DNA from: an uncultured Rhodospirillaceae bacterium
GTDB taxonomy: Bacteria > Pseudomonadota > Alphaproteobacteria > Azospirillales > Azospirillaceae
Assembly (NCBI GenBank): GCA_937927415.1
Contig: CALBDS010000048.1
Span: forward strand, 1-64,000
DNA length: 64,000 nt
Direction of reading: 5' to 3'
Shown: one piece after another, positions 26,403 through 35,741 of the stretch
Position numbering within the stretch: the stretch's first letter is position 1
How the letters are laid out: every line of letters starts with the position of its first letter
Program-made: the position numbers and the translations under genes
Notes under the pieces: generated by a model
Database searches by the model: none
What the model was told of the DNA's origin: nothing
The model's input: only the letters and a program-made list of their open reading frames with translations

Positions 26403-26714
26403 GTGACCCTGATCAAGTGGAGCGAGGAGGGCGGGCGCGTGCGCCTGGGCCTGCCCAGCGACTTGGACCTGCCCATGGCCCAGCCGCTGGTGGACAGCCT
26501 GCGCCACGGGTTCGGCACGGGCGAAAGCGTGACGCTGCAGGCCGACGCGGTGGAACGGGTGTCCACCGCCTGCGTCCAGGCCATGCTGATCGCCGCCGCC
26601 CACGCCACCGAAACCGGACGCGGCTTCGCCATCGCCACCCCCTCGGAAGCGTTGCGCGACACCTGCGACGATCTGGGCCTTGGCCCGTGGCTGAAGCAAT
26701 GGAGCCAGTCGTGA
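26403..26714 (+). CDS. STAS-domain protein of the chemotaxis operon
   Basis: A 103-residue single STAS domain. Ser54 in ERVSTACVQAM sits where anti-sigma antagonists carry their phosphorylated Ser, but the preceding Asp is Val, so regulation by phosphorylation is uncertain. Such STAS genes often open alphaproteobacterial che operons. GTG 26403 follows GGAGG at 26391-26395 with a 7-bp spacer. It overlaps cheY by GTGA, so the two are coupled. A possible role is scaffolding or linking the kinase array to the partner-switching genes further downstream. Confidence 0.82.
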   Translation: MTLIKWSEEGGRVRLGLPSDLDLPMAQPLVDSLRHGFGTGESVTLQADAVERVSTACVQAMLIAAAHATETGRGFAIATPSEALRDTCDDLGLGPWLKQWSQS

Positions 26715-27076
26715 AGAAGAAGGTCCTGTCCGTCGATGATTCGCGCACCATGCGCGACATGGTGTCGTTCACCCTGAAAGGGGCCGGTTACGAGGTGGTG
26801 GAGGCCGGCGACGGCCAGCAAGCCCTGTCGGTCCTGGCCGCCAACAAGGTGGACCTCATCATCACCGACCTGAACATGCCGGTGATGGACGGGCTGACGC
26901 TGATCCGGCGGGTGCGCTCGTCGCCCGCCCACCGCACATTGCCGATCCTGATGCTGACCACGGAATCGGACGAACGGAAAAAGACCGAAGGACGCACCGC
27001 CGGGGCCACCGGCTGGATCGTCAAGCCGTTCAACCCGGAAAAGCTGATTTCCGTGGTCAAGAAGGTGTGCGGCTGA
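26711..27076 (+). CDS. cheY: Chemotaxis response regulator CheY
   Basis: A 121-residue single receiver. It has the acidic pair at DD9-10 of SVDDSRTMRD, phospho-acceptor D53 in LIITDLNMP, Thr in MLTTESD and Lys in IVKPFNPEKL. It is the typical partner of CheA, carrying the signal to the flagellar motor or another target. GTG 26711 overlaps the STAS stop and has GGAG at 26701-26704. An in-frame ATG at 26699 would add four residues. cheA follows 58 bp later. Confidence 0.94.
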   Translation: MKKKVLSVDDSRTMRDMVSFTLKGAGYEVVEAGDGQQALSVLAANKVDLIITDLNMPVMDGLTLIRRVRSSPAHRTLPILMLTTESDERKKTEGRTAGATGWIVKPFNPEKLISVVKKVCG

Positions 27077-27134
27077 CGCCGCACGAAAGGGGTGGCGGCC
27101 CAGTCCGCCCGCATCCCGTCAGGAGGGCACGCCG

Positions 27135-29438
27135 GTGGAAGATCTGAGCCGCTTCAAACAGACCTATTTCGACGAAAGCGCCGAACTGCTGGCGGTGGCG
27201 GAAACCGGGCTGCTGAACCTGACGCCGGGGGCGGTGGACCTGGACGAGGTGAACGCCATCTTCCGCGCCGTCCATTCCATCAAGGGCGGCGGCGGGGCGT
27301 TCGGCTTCACGGATCTGGTGGCGTTCGCGCATGAATTCGAAACCGTCATGGACGGTGTGCGCAACGAAACCATCCCCGTCACCACCGCCCTGGTCGATAC
27401 CCTGATCCGCGCCAACGACGTGCTGGGCCAGTTGCTGGCCTATGCCCGCGAAGGCACCAGCCCGCCCCCCGGCGTCACCGACGGGGTGGTGGACAAGCTG
27501 CGCCATGCGCTGTCCGGCAGCGGCCCGGCCGGAGAAACCGGGGCAGCGCCAGCAGCGGCTCCCGCGGCCGATGCCCCCGCCCCCGTCTATGCCGATGACG
27601 AGGACGACGAGGCCGGCATCTTCGGCGACGCCATGGCCGCGATCTCCGCCGCGCGGGCCGAAAACGGCGACTCCGACGGCCGCACCCGCTGGACCATCCT
27701 GTTCAAGCCCAAGGCCGACCTGCTTCTGTCGGGCAACGAGCCGACCTTCATGCTGCGCGCCCTGCGCCGGCTGGGCGAGGCGGAGATCACCTGCCACACC
27801 GACGCCCTGCCCAGCCTGGCGGCGGTGGAGGGTGAACAGCTTTACCTGTGGTGGACGGTCGAGCTTCTGGCGTCGCCCGACGTGGAGATCGAGGACATCA
27901 ACGATGTCTTCGAATTCGTCGCCGACGAATGCGACATCCGCATCACTGCCAACGCCCCGCCGCCGGTACCGGTGGCCGATGCCGTCCCCCCACCCGCCCC
28001 GGACACCATCCCGGATGCCGCCGCCCCGGATGTTGCGGCGGCCACCGCCGCCGAACCGCCGCCGGTCCAGGCCGCCGCCCCGCCCGCAGCCGCCCCGGCG
28101 GCCGCAACGACGACAGCCGCCAAGCCCGCCGAGGCCCCGCGCCGTCCCGCCGGGGGCGAGCACGCCGGGCTGACCAGCCACACCATCCGCGTGGATCTGG
28201 ACAAGATCGACCGGCTGGTGAACATGGTCGGCGAAATGGTCATCACCCAGGCCATGATCGCCGAGCATGTGCGCGAACTGCCCCAGGGCGAGTTTCAGGA
28301 ACTGCTGGAAGGGCTGGAGCAACTGGCCCAGCACACCCGCGAACTGCGCGAAAGCGTGATGTCCATCCGCGCCCAGCCGGTGTCCAGCGTGTTTTCCCGC
28401 ATGCCGCGGCTGGTCCGCGAACTGGGGGGGGAAACCGGCAAGGAGGTGATGCTGGTCACCTCCGGCGAAACCACAGAGGTGGACAAGACGGTGGTGGAAA
28501 ACCTCGTCGATCCGCTGACACACATGATCCGCAACTCCATCGACCACGGGCTGGAGGGGCCGGAGGAACGCGAGCGCATGGGCAAGCCGCGGGCCGGCAC
28601 CGTGCACCTGTCGGCCCAGCACCGTTCCGGCCGCATCGTGATCGAGGTGGCCGACGACGGCCGCGGCATCAACCGCCCCCGCGTGCTGTCCAAGGCCATC
28701 GAAAAGGGGCTGGTGACGCCGGGCAGCAACCTGACCGACGAGGAAATCGACAACCTGATCTTCCTGCCGGGCTTTTCCACCGCCGACAAGGTGTCGAACA
28801 TCTCCGGCCGCGGGGTGGGGATGGACGTGGTGCGGCGGAACATCTCCAGCCTGGGCGGGCGCATCGGCGTCTATTCCACGCCGGGCGAAGGCTCGCGCTT
28901 CGTGCTGTCGCTGCCGCTGACGCTGGCGGTGCTGGACGGCATGGTGATCTCGGTGGGCGAGGAACGCTTCGTCCTGCCGCTGACCAACATCGTGGAAAGC
29001 CTGCGCCCCAAGGCCGAAGACCTGCACGGGCTGGTCGGCCAGTGCGACGTGATGATGGCGCGGGGCGAATACGTGCGGCTGGTCTATCTGCACAAGCTGT
29101 TCGGCATCCCCCAGGCGCAGGGCGACGCCACCCGCGGGCTGGTGGTTCTGGTGGAAACCGAGGACGGCTCCCGTCTGGGGCTGGTGGTGGACGAGGTTCT
29201 GGGCCAGCAGCAGGTGGTCATCAAGAGCCTGGAGGCCAATTTCCGCCGCCTGGACGGGGTGGCCGCCGCCACCATCCTGGGCGACGGGCGGGTGGCGCTG
29301 ATCCTGGACGTGGCGGGCCTGCGGGAAATGAGCCGCCACGCCGACCACGCCGGCACCCGCGCCACCACCATGGCCGCCCAGCTCGCATCCCCGCCCGCGG
29401 CCCTGCCGGCACCGTCGCAACGGCTTGAAACCCTGTGA
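27135..29438 (+). CDS. cheA: Chemotaxis histidine kinase CheA
   Basis: A 767-residue CheA. Domains in order: P1 HPt with the phospho-acceptor H47 in FRAVHSIKGGGGAFGF; an Ala/Pro linker; a P2-like region (about 175-270) that may bind CheY or CheB; a long Pro/Ala linker; P3 dimerisation helices (HTIRVDLDKIDRLVNMVGEM); P4 kinase with N box HMIRNSIDHGLE, G1 VADDGRGI and G2 GRGVGMDVV; and P5, CheW-like, receptor-coupling. It phosphorylates CheY and CheB in response to chemoreceptors. GTG 27135 is preceded by AGGAGGG. It lies centrally in the che operon. Confidence 0.96.
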   Translation: MEDLSRFKQTYFDESAELLAVAETGLLNLTPGAVDLDEVNAIFRAVHSIKGGGGAFGFTDLVAFAHEFETVMDGVRNETIPVTTALVDTLIRANDVLGQLLAYAREGTSPPPGVTDGVVDKLRHALSGSGPAGETGAAPAAAPAADAPAPVYADDEDDEAGIFGDAMAAISAARAENGDSDGRTRWTILFKPKADLLLSGNEPTFMLRALRRLGEAEITCHTDALPSLAAVEGEQLYLWWTVELLASPDVEIEDINDVFEFVADECDIRITANAPPPVPVADAVPPPAPDTIPDAAAPDVAAATAAEPPPVQAAAPPAAAPAAATTTAAKPAEAPRRPAGGEHAGLTSHTIRVDLDKIDRLVNMVGEMVITQAMIAEHVRELPQGEFQELLEGLEQLAQHTRELRESVMSIRAQPVSSVFSRMPRLVRELGGETGKEVMLVTSGETTEVDKTVVENLVDPLTHMIRNSIDHGLEGPEERERMGKPRAGTVHLSAQHRSGRIVIEVADDGRGINRPRVLSKAIEKGLVTPGSNLTDEEIDNLIFLPGFSTADKVSNISGRGVGMDVVRRNISSLGGRIGVYSTPGEGSRFVLSLPLTLAVLDGMVISVGEERFVLPLTNIVESLRPKAEDLHGLVGQCDVMMARGEYVRLVYLHKLFGIPQAQGDATRGLVVLVETEDGSRLGLVVDEVLGQQQVVIKSLEANFRRLDGVAAATILGDGRVALILDVAGLREMSRHADHAGTRATTMAAQLASPPAALPAPSQRLETL

Positions 29439-29483
29439 TCCCCGCTCCCTGAGATCCACGCCAACGGCTGGAGGCCCCCTACC

Positions 29484-30008
29484 ATGAGCAACTCGACCGC
29501 CCTCGCCACCGTCGGAGCCGTCCGTACCGACGTGGCCATGGTCATGTCGGCGGAAGAACAGTACGTCACCTTCACGGTCGGCACCGAGGAATACGGCGTC
29601 AACATCCTGTCGGTGCGCGAAATCCGCGGCTGGACGCCGGAAAGCCGGCTGCCCAACCTGCCCCCCTATGTGCGCGGGGTCATCAACCTGCGCGGCATCA
29701 TCATCCCCATCTTCGATCTGCGCGCCCGTTTCGGCGGCGGCCCGACCGAGGTGACCAAGCGTCATGTGGTGGTGGTGATCCAGGTGGGCGAGCGCACCCG
29801 CGGCATCCTGGTGGACGCCATCTCCGACATCCTGACCATCCGCAAGGACGACATCAAGCCGCCCCCCGACGTGGAAGCCGGCATGATCGACGCCGAATAC
29901 CTGTCCGGCCTCTACACCGCCGACAACCGCATGGTCACCCTGCTCAGCGTCGAGCGGCTTTTCGCCACGGAAACCGGGGACGTCGATCCCGGTAAGATTC
30001 CGGCCTGA
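29484..30008 (+). CDS. cheW: Chemotaxis adaptor CheW
   Basis: A 174-residue CheW, the coupling protein that links chemoreceptors to CheA in the polar array. The family motifs are present: YVTFTVGTEEYGVNIL at the start of the beta barrel, EIRGWTPESRLPN, and RGVINLRGIIIPIFDLR. It is somewhat longer than E. coli CheW through an N-terminal extension of about 25 residues. The ribosome-binding site GGAGG is 9 bp before ATG. It follows cheA by 45 bp and shares its transcript. Confidence 0.96.
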   Translation: MSNSTALATVGAVRTDVAMVMSAEEQYVTFTVGTEEYGVNILSVREIRGWTPESRLPNLPPYVRGVINLRGIIIPIFDLRARFGGGPTEVTKRHVVVVIQVGERTRGILVDAISDILTIRKDDIKPPPDVEAGMIDAEYLSGLYTADNRMVTLLSVERLFATETGDVDPGKIPA

Positions 30009-30147
30009 CCGGCGCCAGGCGGGGCAACGCCCGCACCGTCTGGCGGCCGGGATGGCCGCACGGGCGCGGGCTTGTCCCATGCACACGCGGCGTCCACACA
30101 AAACAGCGCCCGGCCTGCAAACGGGCGTGACAGGGAAGACGGGGAGT

Positions 30148-33057
30148 ATGATGGCGAACCTGACGATCACGCGGCGCCTGTGGCTGGCGTTCGGGTTGCT
30201 TCTGGTGCTGCTGGCGGCCCAGGCCGGGCTGGGGCTGCTCAACGTCAACCGCGGCGGGGTGAACGTCGCCACGCTGATGCGTTCGTCGGACGAAGCGGGG
30301 CTGGCGGGCACCCTGGAAAGCCGCATGGCCAGCCTGCGGATCGAGGCGCGCAATTACCTCTATTCCGGCGAGCCTCGCTATGTGGACGGGGTGCAGCAGC
30401 AGCGCCGCGCCCTCGAAGAGACGCTGAACCGGGAAGCGGAACTGATCCGCGCCTCGTCGCACACCGCACTGTTCGGGGCCTTCGCCGACGCCCACGCCGC
30501 CTATCAGCGGGAATTCGACCGCGCCCGCCAGTTGCGCAACGACGCCGATACCCACCGGCGCGAACGGCTGGCCCCGGCCGGTGAACGCATCAACGGCCTG
30601 TTCGATGCCCTGATCGATGCCGCCGTCGCCACCCGCGACCCCGACCTGATCCACCAGAGCGAACAGGCGGTCAAATCCTGGGTGCTGGCCCGCCTGTACG
30701 TCAGCCGTTACATCGGGCTGGGGGAAGTCGAGCTGGAACCGGCCATCGACCGCAACATCGCCGCCATGGAGGATTTCCTGCGCCAGGCGGGTGCGCTGCC
30801 GGCGGCGGCGGGATTGCAGGACCGCATCGCGGCGGTGACGGCGGGGGTTCCCGCCTACCGCGACGGCTTCCGCACCGCCGCCGGGCTGATGAAGGAAATC
30901 AACCGCTACCGCGACGAGGTGATGGTCGCCGCCGGCGCCAAGGTGGCCGAGGCCGCCCACGCCATCGTCGCCGCCTCGCACACCGATCAGGACCGGCTGG
31001 GCACCGCGGCGGCGGCCGACGCGCGCTTTTCGGTCATCCTGACCGCGATCATCGCACTGGTGTCGCTGCTGGCCGGGGTGTGGGCGGCGGCGGCGATCGC
31101 CCGTTCCATCGTCCGCCCCCTGGCGGCGGTGAAGGAATCGATGGAGGCGCTGACCGACGGCCATCTGACCGTCGCCATCCCCCACACCGACGACCGCGAC
31201 GAGGTGGGGGCCATGGCCCGCGCCGTCGCCGCCTTCAAGGATGAATCGGTGGAGGCGCTGCGGTCGCGGATCGCGCTGGACGCGGTGTCGGCCAACATCA
31301 TGATCGGCGATGCCGACGGCACCATCCGCTACACCAACCGCGCCATCACCGCCATGTTCACCGACGCCCAGGCCGACCTGCGCAAGGAGATGAAGGGCTT
31401 CGACGCCCAATCCCTGACCGGGATGAACATCGACGGCTTCCACAAGGATCCGGGCCGCATCCGCCGGATGGTGGACGGGCTGGCCGACACTCACCGGGCG
31501 CAGATCGTGATCGGCAACCGCACCTTCGCCATCGCCGCCAGCCCGGTGATCGGACGCCACGGCGACCGGCTGGGCACGGTGATGGAATGGAAGGATCTGA
31601 CCGCCGAACTGATCGTCGAAGGCGAGATCAGCGACATGGTGAGCGCCGCGGTGCGGGGCGACTTCGCACGCCGCATCGATCTGACGGGCAAGACCGGCTT
31701 CGCCCGCACCGTCAGCGAGGGCATCAACCATCTGGCCCAGAACGTTTCCGACGTGGCGGAGGATCTGGCGGCACTGCTGGAATCCCTGTCCCAGGGCGAC
31801 CTGTCGCGGCGGATGGACAAGCATTACGAGGGCGTGTTCAACCGGCTGAAAGAGGATTTCAACGCCACGGTGGACAAGCTGTCGGTGATCGTGCGGCGCA
31901 TCAACGACGCGTCCACCGCCATCGGGCAGGCCAGCCGGGAGGTGGCCGACGGCAGCCTGGACCTGTCGGAACGCACCGAGCAGCAGGCCTCCTCGCTGGA
32001 GGAAACCGCCGCCAGCATGGAGCAGATGGCCGCCACCGTGCGGTCCAACGCCGACAATGCCCAGCAGGTCAACGTCTTCGCCGCCGACGCCCGCAAGGCC
32101 GCCCAGCGCGGCGGCGAGGTGGCGGCGTCCGCGGTGGAGGCCATGCGCCGCATCGAACATTCGTCGCAGAAGATCAGCGACATCATCGGCGTGATCGATG
32201 AAATCGCCTTCCAGACCAACCTATTGGCGCTCAACGCCGCGGTGGAGGCGGCGCGCGCCGGTGACGCCGGCCGCGGCTTCGCCGTGGTGGCGCAGGAGGT
32301 GCGCAACCTCGCCCAGCGGTCGGCCCAGGCGTCGAAGGAGATCAAGGCCCTGATCCTTGATTCCGGCGCCCAGGTGCGCGACGGCGTGGATCTGGTCAGC
32401 AGCGCCGGCACCACCCTGACCGACATCGTCAGCGGCATCGCCCGCGTGGCCGATCTGGTGTCGGAAATCGCCCGCGCCACCGCCGAACAGGCGTCCGGCC
32501 TGGACGAGATCAACAACGCCGTGGCGCAGATGGACGAGATGACCCAGAAGAACGCGGCCCTGGTGGAGGAAAGCACCGCCGCCGCCCGTTCGCTGGAGGA
32601 ACAGGCCCACAATCTGCGCGAACAGATGACCTTCTTCGCGCTGGACGCCAACGGCGCCCAGGGCCACGGCAACGATCTGTCCCGCCACATCCAGTTGATC
32701 GAAAACACCAAGATCGACCATCTGAAGTTCCTGGAATCCGTCACCAACGCCATCAACGGCACCGGCGACGCCACCGTCGCCGGCCTGTCCAACCATCACC
32801 AGTGCCGGCTGGGCAAATGGTACGACACGGTGACCGACACCACCGTGCGGACCAGCCCCTATTTCGCCGCGTTGCAGGATCCCCACGCCGTGTTCCACGA
32901 TCTGGGCCGCCAGGCTCTGGCCGCCCATGAGGCCGGCAACGGGGACGAGGCGAAACGGCTGCTGGCCGAATTGGATGCCCAGTCGCGGACGGTGCTGACC
33001 CATCTGGACCAGCTGGCCACCGACGTGCGGGCACGGATGCGCGGGCGGGCGGCCTGA
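30148..33057 (+). CDS. Chemoreceptor with PAS and C-terminal CZB domain
   Basis: A 969-residue MCP with an unusually complex layout. TM1 (about 10-30) and TM2 (about 308-330) bracket a large helical periplasmic sensor. Then come a HAMP domain, a PAS-like domain (about 370-470, with NIMIGDADGTIRYTN), a linker region of HAMP type, and the signalling domain (tip EIAFQTNLLALNAAVEAA). The C-terminus is a CZB zinc-binding domain: H858, C886 in NHHQCRLGKWY, and H913/H917 in HAVFH are the expected zinc ligands. CZB domains sense zinc or oxidants such as HOCl. ATG 30151 is an alternative start just 3 bp later. It sits inside the che operon. Confidence 0.92.
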   Translation: MMANLTITRRLWLAFGLLLVLLAAQAGLGLLNVNRGGVNVATLMRSSDEAGLAGTLESRMASLRIEARNYLYSGEPRYVDGVQQQRRALEETLNREAELIRASSHTALFGAFADAHAAYQREFDRARQLRNDADTHRRERLAPAGERINGLFDALIDAAVATRDPDLIHQSEQAVKSWVLARLYVSRYIGLGEVELEPAIDRNIAAMEDFLRQAGALPAAAGLQDRIAAVTAGVPAYRDGFRTAAGLMKEINRYRDEVMVAAGAKVAEAAHAIVAASHTDQDRLGTAAAADARFSVILTAIIALVSLLAGVWAAAAIARSIVRPLAAVKESMEALTDGHLTVAIPHTDDRDEVGAMARAVAAFKDESVEALRSRIALDAVSANIMIGDADGTIRYTNRAITAMFTDAQADLRKEMKGFDAQSLTGMNIDGFHKDPGRIRRMVDGLADTHRAQIVIGNRTFAIAASPVIGRHGDRLGTVMEWKDLTAELIVEGEISDMVSAAVRGDFARRIDLTGKTGFARTVSEGINHLAQNVSDVAEDLAALLESLSQGDLSRRMDKHYEGVFNRLKEDFNATVDKLSVIVRRINDASTAIGQASREVADGSLDLSERTEQQASSLEETAASMEQMAATVRSNADNAQQVNVFAADARKAAQRGGEVAASAVEAMRRIEHSSQKISDIIGVIDEIAFQTNLLALNAAVEAARAGDAGRGFAVVAQEVRNLAQRSAQASKEIKALILDSGAQVRDGVDLVSSAGTTLTDIVSGIARVADLVSEIARATAEQASGLDEINNAVAQMDEMTQKNAALVEESTAAARSLEEQAHNLREQMTFFALDANGAQGHGNDLSRHIQLIENTKIDHLKFLESVTNAINGTGDATVAGLSNHHQCRLGKWYDTVTDTTVRTSPYFAALQDPHAVFHDLGRQALAAHEAGNGDEAKRLLAELDAQSRTVLTHLDQLATDVRARMRGRAA

Positions 33058-33062
33058 TTTCC

Positions 33063-33986
33063 ATGGAGCGAAGCGTCAACCGGACCAGGGCCGCGTTATC
33101 ACCATCCGACCGGGCGGGGGGGACCGTTCCCCCCGCCACCTCCGGCCAGCGGGAATTCCCGTTCGAGCGGCGGCACTTCGATTTCATCGCCGCCATGATC
33201 TACCAGCTTGCCGGCATCCATCTGGCCGCCCACAAGGTCGAGATGGTCTATTCCCGGCTGGCCCGCCGGCTGCGCGACCTGCACCTGAAGGATTTCGACG
33301 CCTATTGCGCGCTGCTGGAAAGCGACGCCGCCGCGCGGGAGGTCAATTTCCTGGTCAACGCCCTGACCACCAACCTGACCAGCTTCTTCCGCGAAAGCCA
33401 CCATTTCGAACATCTGGCCCAGGTGGTGCTGCCCGGCGTGCGCCAGCGGCAGGCCGGCGCATCGCGCCCGCGGCTGCGCATCTGGTCGGCAGGCTGTTCG
33501 TCGGGGCAGGAGCCGTACACCATCGCCATGGTGGTCGCCCACGCTCTGGGCGGCGACATCCGCCGGTGGGATGCCCGCATCCTGGCCACCGACATCGACA
33601 CCAACATGGTGGACACCGCCCGGCGCGGCCAATACCCCGGCGATCAGGCCGGCAGCATCCCCGGCCCCTTGCGCGACCGCTACACCCGCCGCCAGCGGAA
33701 CGGCGACGGCGATCCGGTCATCGTCATGGACGACGAGTTGAAGCGGTTGATTACGTTCAAGCCGCTGAACCTGTTGGAACCCTGGCCGATGAAGGGGCCG
33801 TTCGACGCGATTTTTTGCCGCAACGTGCTGATTTACTTTGACCGTGCAGGGCGAACGCATGTCATAGAAAACTTTGCCCGCCTGCTCAGCCAGGACGGGT
33901 ATCTTTTTCTTGGTCATTCAGAAAGTCTGTACGGCGTGTCAAACAGCTTTCAGCAGGCTGGTCCGACCATTTACCGGAGGCTTTGA
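33063..33986 (+). CDS. cheR: Chemoreceptor methyltransferase CheR
   Basis: A 307-residue S-adenosylmethionine-dependent methyltransferase that methylates glutamates on chemoreceptors for adaptation. The N-terminal helical domain (FDFIAAMIYQLAGIHLA) and the SAM-binding C-terminal domain are typical: IWSAGCSSGQEPYTIAM, ATDIDTNMV and FDAIFCRNVLIYF. A 30-residue N-terminal extension is polar. It starts 5 bp after the MCP gene, with no obvious strong ribosome-binding site. cheD follows at 3 bp. Confidence 0.95.
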   Translation: MERSVNRTRAALSPSDRAGGTVPPATSGQREFPFERRHFDFIAAMIYQLAGIHLAAHKVEMVYSRLARRLRDLHLKDFDAYCALLESDAAAREVNFLVNALTTNLTSFFRESHHFEHLAQVVLPGVRQRQAGASRPRLRIWSAGCSSGQEPYTIAMVVAHALGGDIRRWDARILATDIDTNMVDTARRGQYPGDQAGSIPGPLRDRYTRRQRNGDGDPVIVMDDELKRLITFKPLNLLEPWPMKGPFDAIFCRNVLIYFDRAGRTHVIENFARLLSQDGYLFLGHSESLYGVSNSFQQAGPTIYRRL

Positions 33987-33989
33987 CGC

Positions 33990-34616
33990 ATGACGCGGAC
34001 CGGCAGCCGGCGCCTGGGCGATGGAGGGCGAAAAGGGGGCGGTTATTTCAACCCGCAGTTCCAGGCCCACACGCTCAAGGTCTTTTTGGGCCACCATCAG
34101 GTCAGCGACCGCCCCGACGTGATGATGGTCACCACCCTGGGGTCGTGCGTGGCCGCGTGCATCTGGGACCCGGCGGCGGCGGTGGGGGGGATGAACCATT
34201 TCCTGCTGCCCGACGTGCCGGATTCCGAAACCGGCGGCGCCGACGCCGCCGCCCGTTACGGCAGCGTCGCCATGGAATGGCTCATCAACGACATCCTGTC
34301 GCGCGGCGGCCGGCGCGAACGGCTGGAGGTCAAGGTGTTCGGCGGCGCGCGGGTGATCGACAGCAGCTTCGACGTGGGCCGCAAGAACGGCGCCTTCGTC
34401 CTGGATTACGTCCGGCGGGAAGGGCTGACGCTCGCCGGGCAGGATCTGGGGGGATCATCGGCCCGGCGGGTGCATTTCTTTCCCCACACCGGGCGCGCCA
34501 TGCGCAAGCTGCTGCGCGCCGAAGCCCTGAACGAAACCGTGACGCAGGAAATGCATTTCCGCACCACCCTGCACCAGCGCCCCATCGAGGGCGATGTGGA
34601 ACTGTTCGGAGACTGA
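33990..34616 (+). CDS. cheD: Chemoreceptor glutamine deamidase CheD
   Basis: A 208-residue deamidase that converts receptor glutamines to glutamates and in some species is controlled by CheC. The catalytic C53 in TTLGSCVAAC and H70 in GGMNHFLLP are present, as is the conserved KVFGGARVI strand. The ribosome-binding site GGAGG lies in the end of cheR. cheB follows at 3 bp, so cheR, cheD and cheB form one tightly packed adaptation block. A cheC homologue is encoded separately at 55694. Confidence 0.95.
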   Translation: MTRTGSRRLGDGGRKGGGYFNPQFQAHTLKVFLGHHQVSDRPDVMMVTTLGSCVAACIWDPAAAVGGMNHFLLPDVPDSETGGADAAARYGSVAMEWLINDILSRGGRRERLEVKVFGGARVIDSSFDVGRKNGAFVLDYVRREGLTLAGQDLGGSSARRVHFFPHTGRAMRKLLRAEALNETVTQEMHFRTTLHQRPIEGDVELFGD

Positions 34617-34619
34617 CCC

Positions 34620-35681
34620 ATGCCGCGCCCCATCCGCGTCGTTATCGTCGATGACAGCTCCCTGATGCGGGAAATGCTCAAGGACATCCTGGGCAACGAG
34701 GCCGGGATCGAGGTGGTGGGTGTGGCCCGCGATCCCTTCGAGGCCCGCGAGGTCATCAAGACCACCAACCCCGACGTCATCACGCTGGACGTGGAAATGC
34801 CGCGGATGGACGGTCTGGCGTTCCTGGAAAAGATCATGACCCTGCGCCCGACCCCGGTGGTGATGGTATCGTCGCTGACCCAGGAAGGATCCGACGCCAC
34901 CATCCGCGCGCTGGAACTGGGGGCGGTGGATTGCGTCGCCAAGCCCGACGGGTCGGACGGCCATCGTTTCGAAACCATGGCATCCGAACTGGCGGGCAAG
35001 ATCCGCATCGCCGCCACCGCGCGTCTTGGCATGCGCCGGGCCAACCCGGCAGCACTCAAGCCGCTGGCCACCCCGCGCAAGGCCGGGGCCGGCAACCGCT
35101 TCATCGCCATCGGCGCCTCGACCGGCGGGGTGGAGCGCATCCGCGACGTGCTGGCGATGATGCCCGCCGATTGCCCCCCCATTGTCATCACCCAGCACAT
35201 GGGGCCGAGCTATGTTCCCAGCTTCGCCGCCCGGCTGGACAAGCAGACCCCGCCCCGCGTGCTGGTCGCCACCCACGGCGCCCGGCTGGTTCAGGGCACC
35301 GTCTACATCGCCCCCGGCGACCGCCATCTGGCGGTGGTGAAGGATGGGGCCGGCTTTGCCTGTCAGATCCAGGACGGCCCGCAGGTCAGCGGCCACCGCC
35401 CATCGGTGGATGTGCTGTTCCAGTCGGTGGCCAGGGTCGCCGGCACCCATGCGGTGGGGGTGATCCTGAGCGGCATGGGCCGCGACGGCGCCCAGGGGAT
35501 GAAGGCCATGCGCGATGCCGGCGCCTACACGATCGGCGAGACGGAAACCAGCTGCGTGGTGTATGGAATGCCCCGTGCCGCCAAGGAATTGGGCGGTGTG
35601 GCGATCGAATTGCCGTTGGGACAGATCCCGGCGGAGATGTTGCGGGCCTTCGACGCCATCGGCGAACGGCCGAAGGCGTGA
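34620..35681 (+). CDS. cheB: Receptor methylesterase/deamidase CheB
   Basis: A 353-residue response regulator. The receiver has phospho-acceptor D57 in VITLDVEMP. The C-terminal CheB_methylest domain has the catalytic triad S167 in GASTGGVE, H193 in TQHMGP and D289 in GRDGAQG. Phosphorylation by CheA activates removal of receptor methyl groups, giving adaptation feedback against CheR. ATG 34620 has GGAG 8 bp upstream and lies 3 bp after cheD. The soluble receptor gene follows after 60 bp. Confidence 0.97.
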   Translation: MPRPIRVVIVDDSSLMREMLKDILGNEAGIEVVGVARDPFEAREVIKTTNPDVITLDVEMPRMDGLAFLEKIMTLRPTPVVMVSSLTQEGSDATIRALELGAVDCVAKPDGSDGHRFETMASELAGKIRIAATARLGMRRANPAALKPLATPRKAGAGNRFIAIGASTGGVERIRDVLAMMPADCPPIVITQHMGPSYVPSFAARLDKQTPPRVLVATHGARLVQGTVYIAPGDRHLAVVKDGAGFACQIQDGPQVSGHRPSVDVLFQSVARVAGTHAVGVILSGMGRDGAQGMKAMRDAGAYTIGETETSCVVYGMPRAAKELGGVAIELPLGQIPAEMLRAFDAIGERPKA

Positions 35682-35741
35682 CGGGAACGCGGCCGTCCGG
35701 CCGCGGTTTCCAGGCGGGTATCGTGTTGAGGAGTTGGTGAC

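Noticed and set aside
27057..30353. 1098-codon antisense frame over cheA and cheW
   Set aside because: Shadow of cheA/cheW with low-complexity composition.
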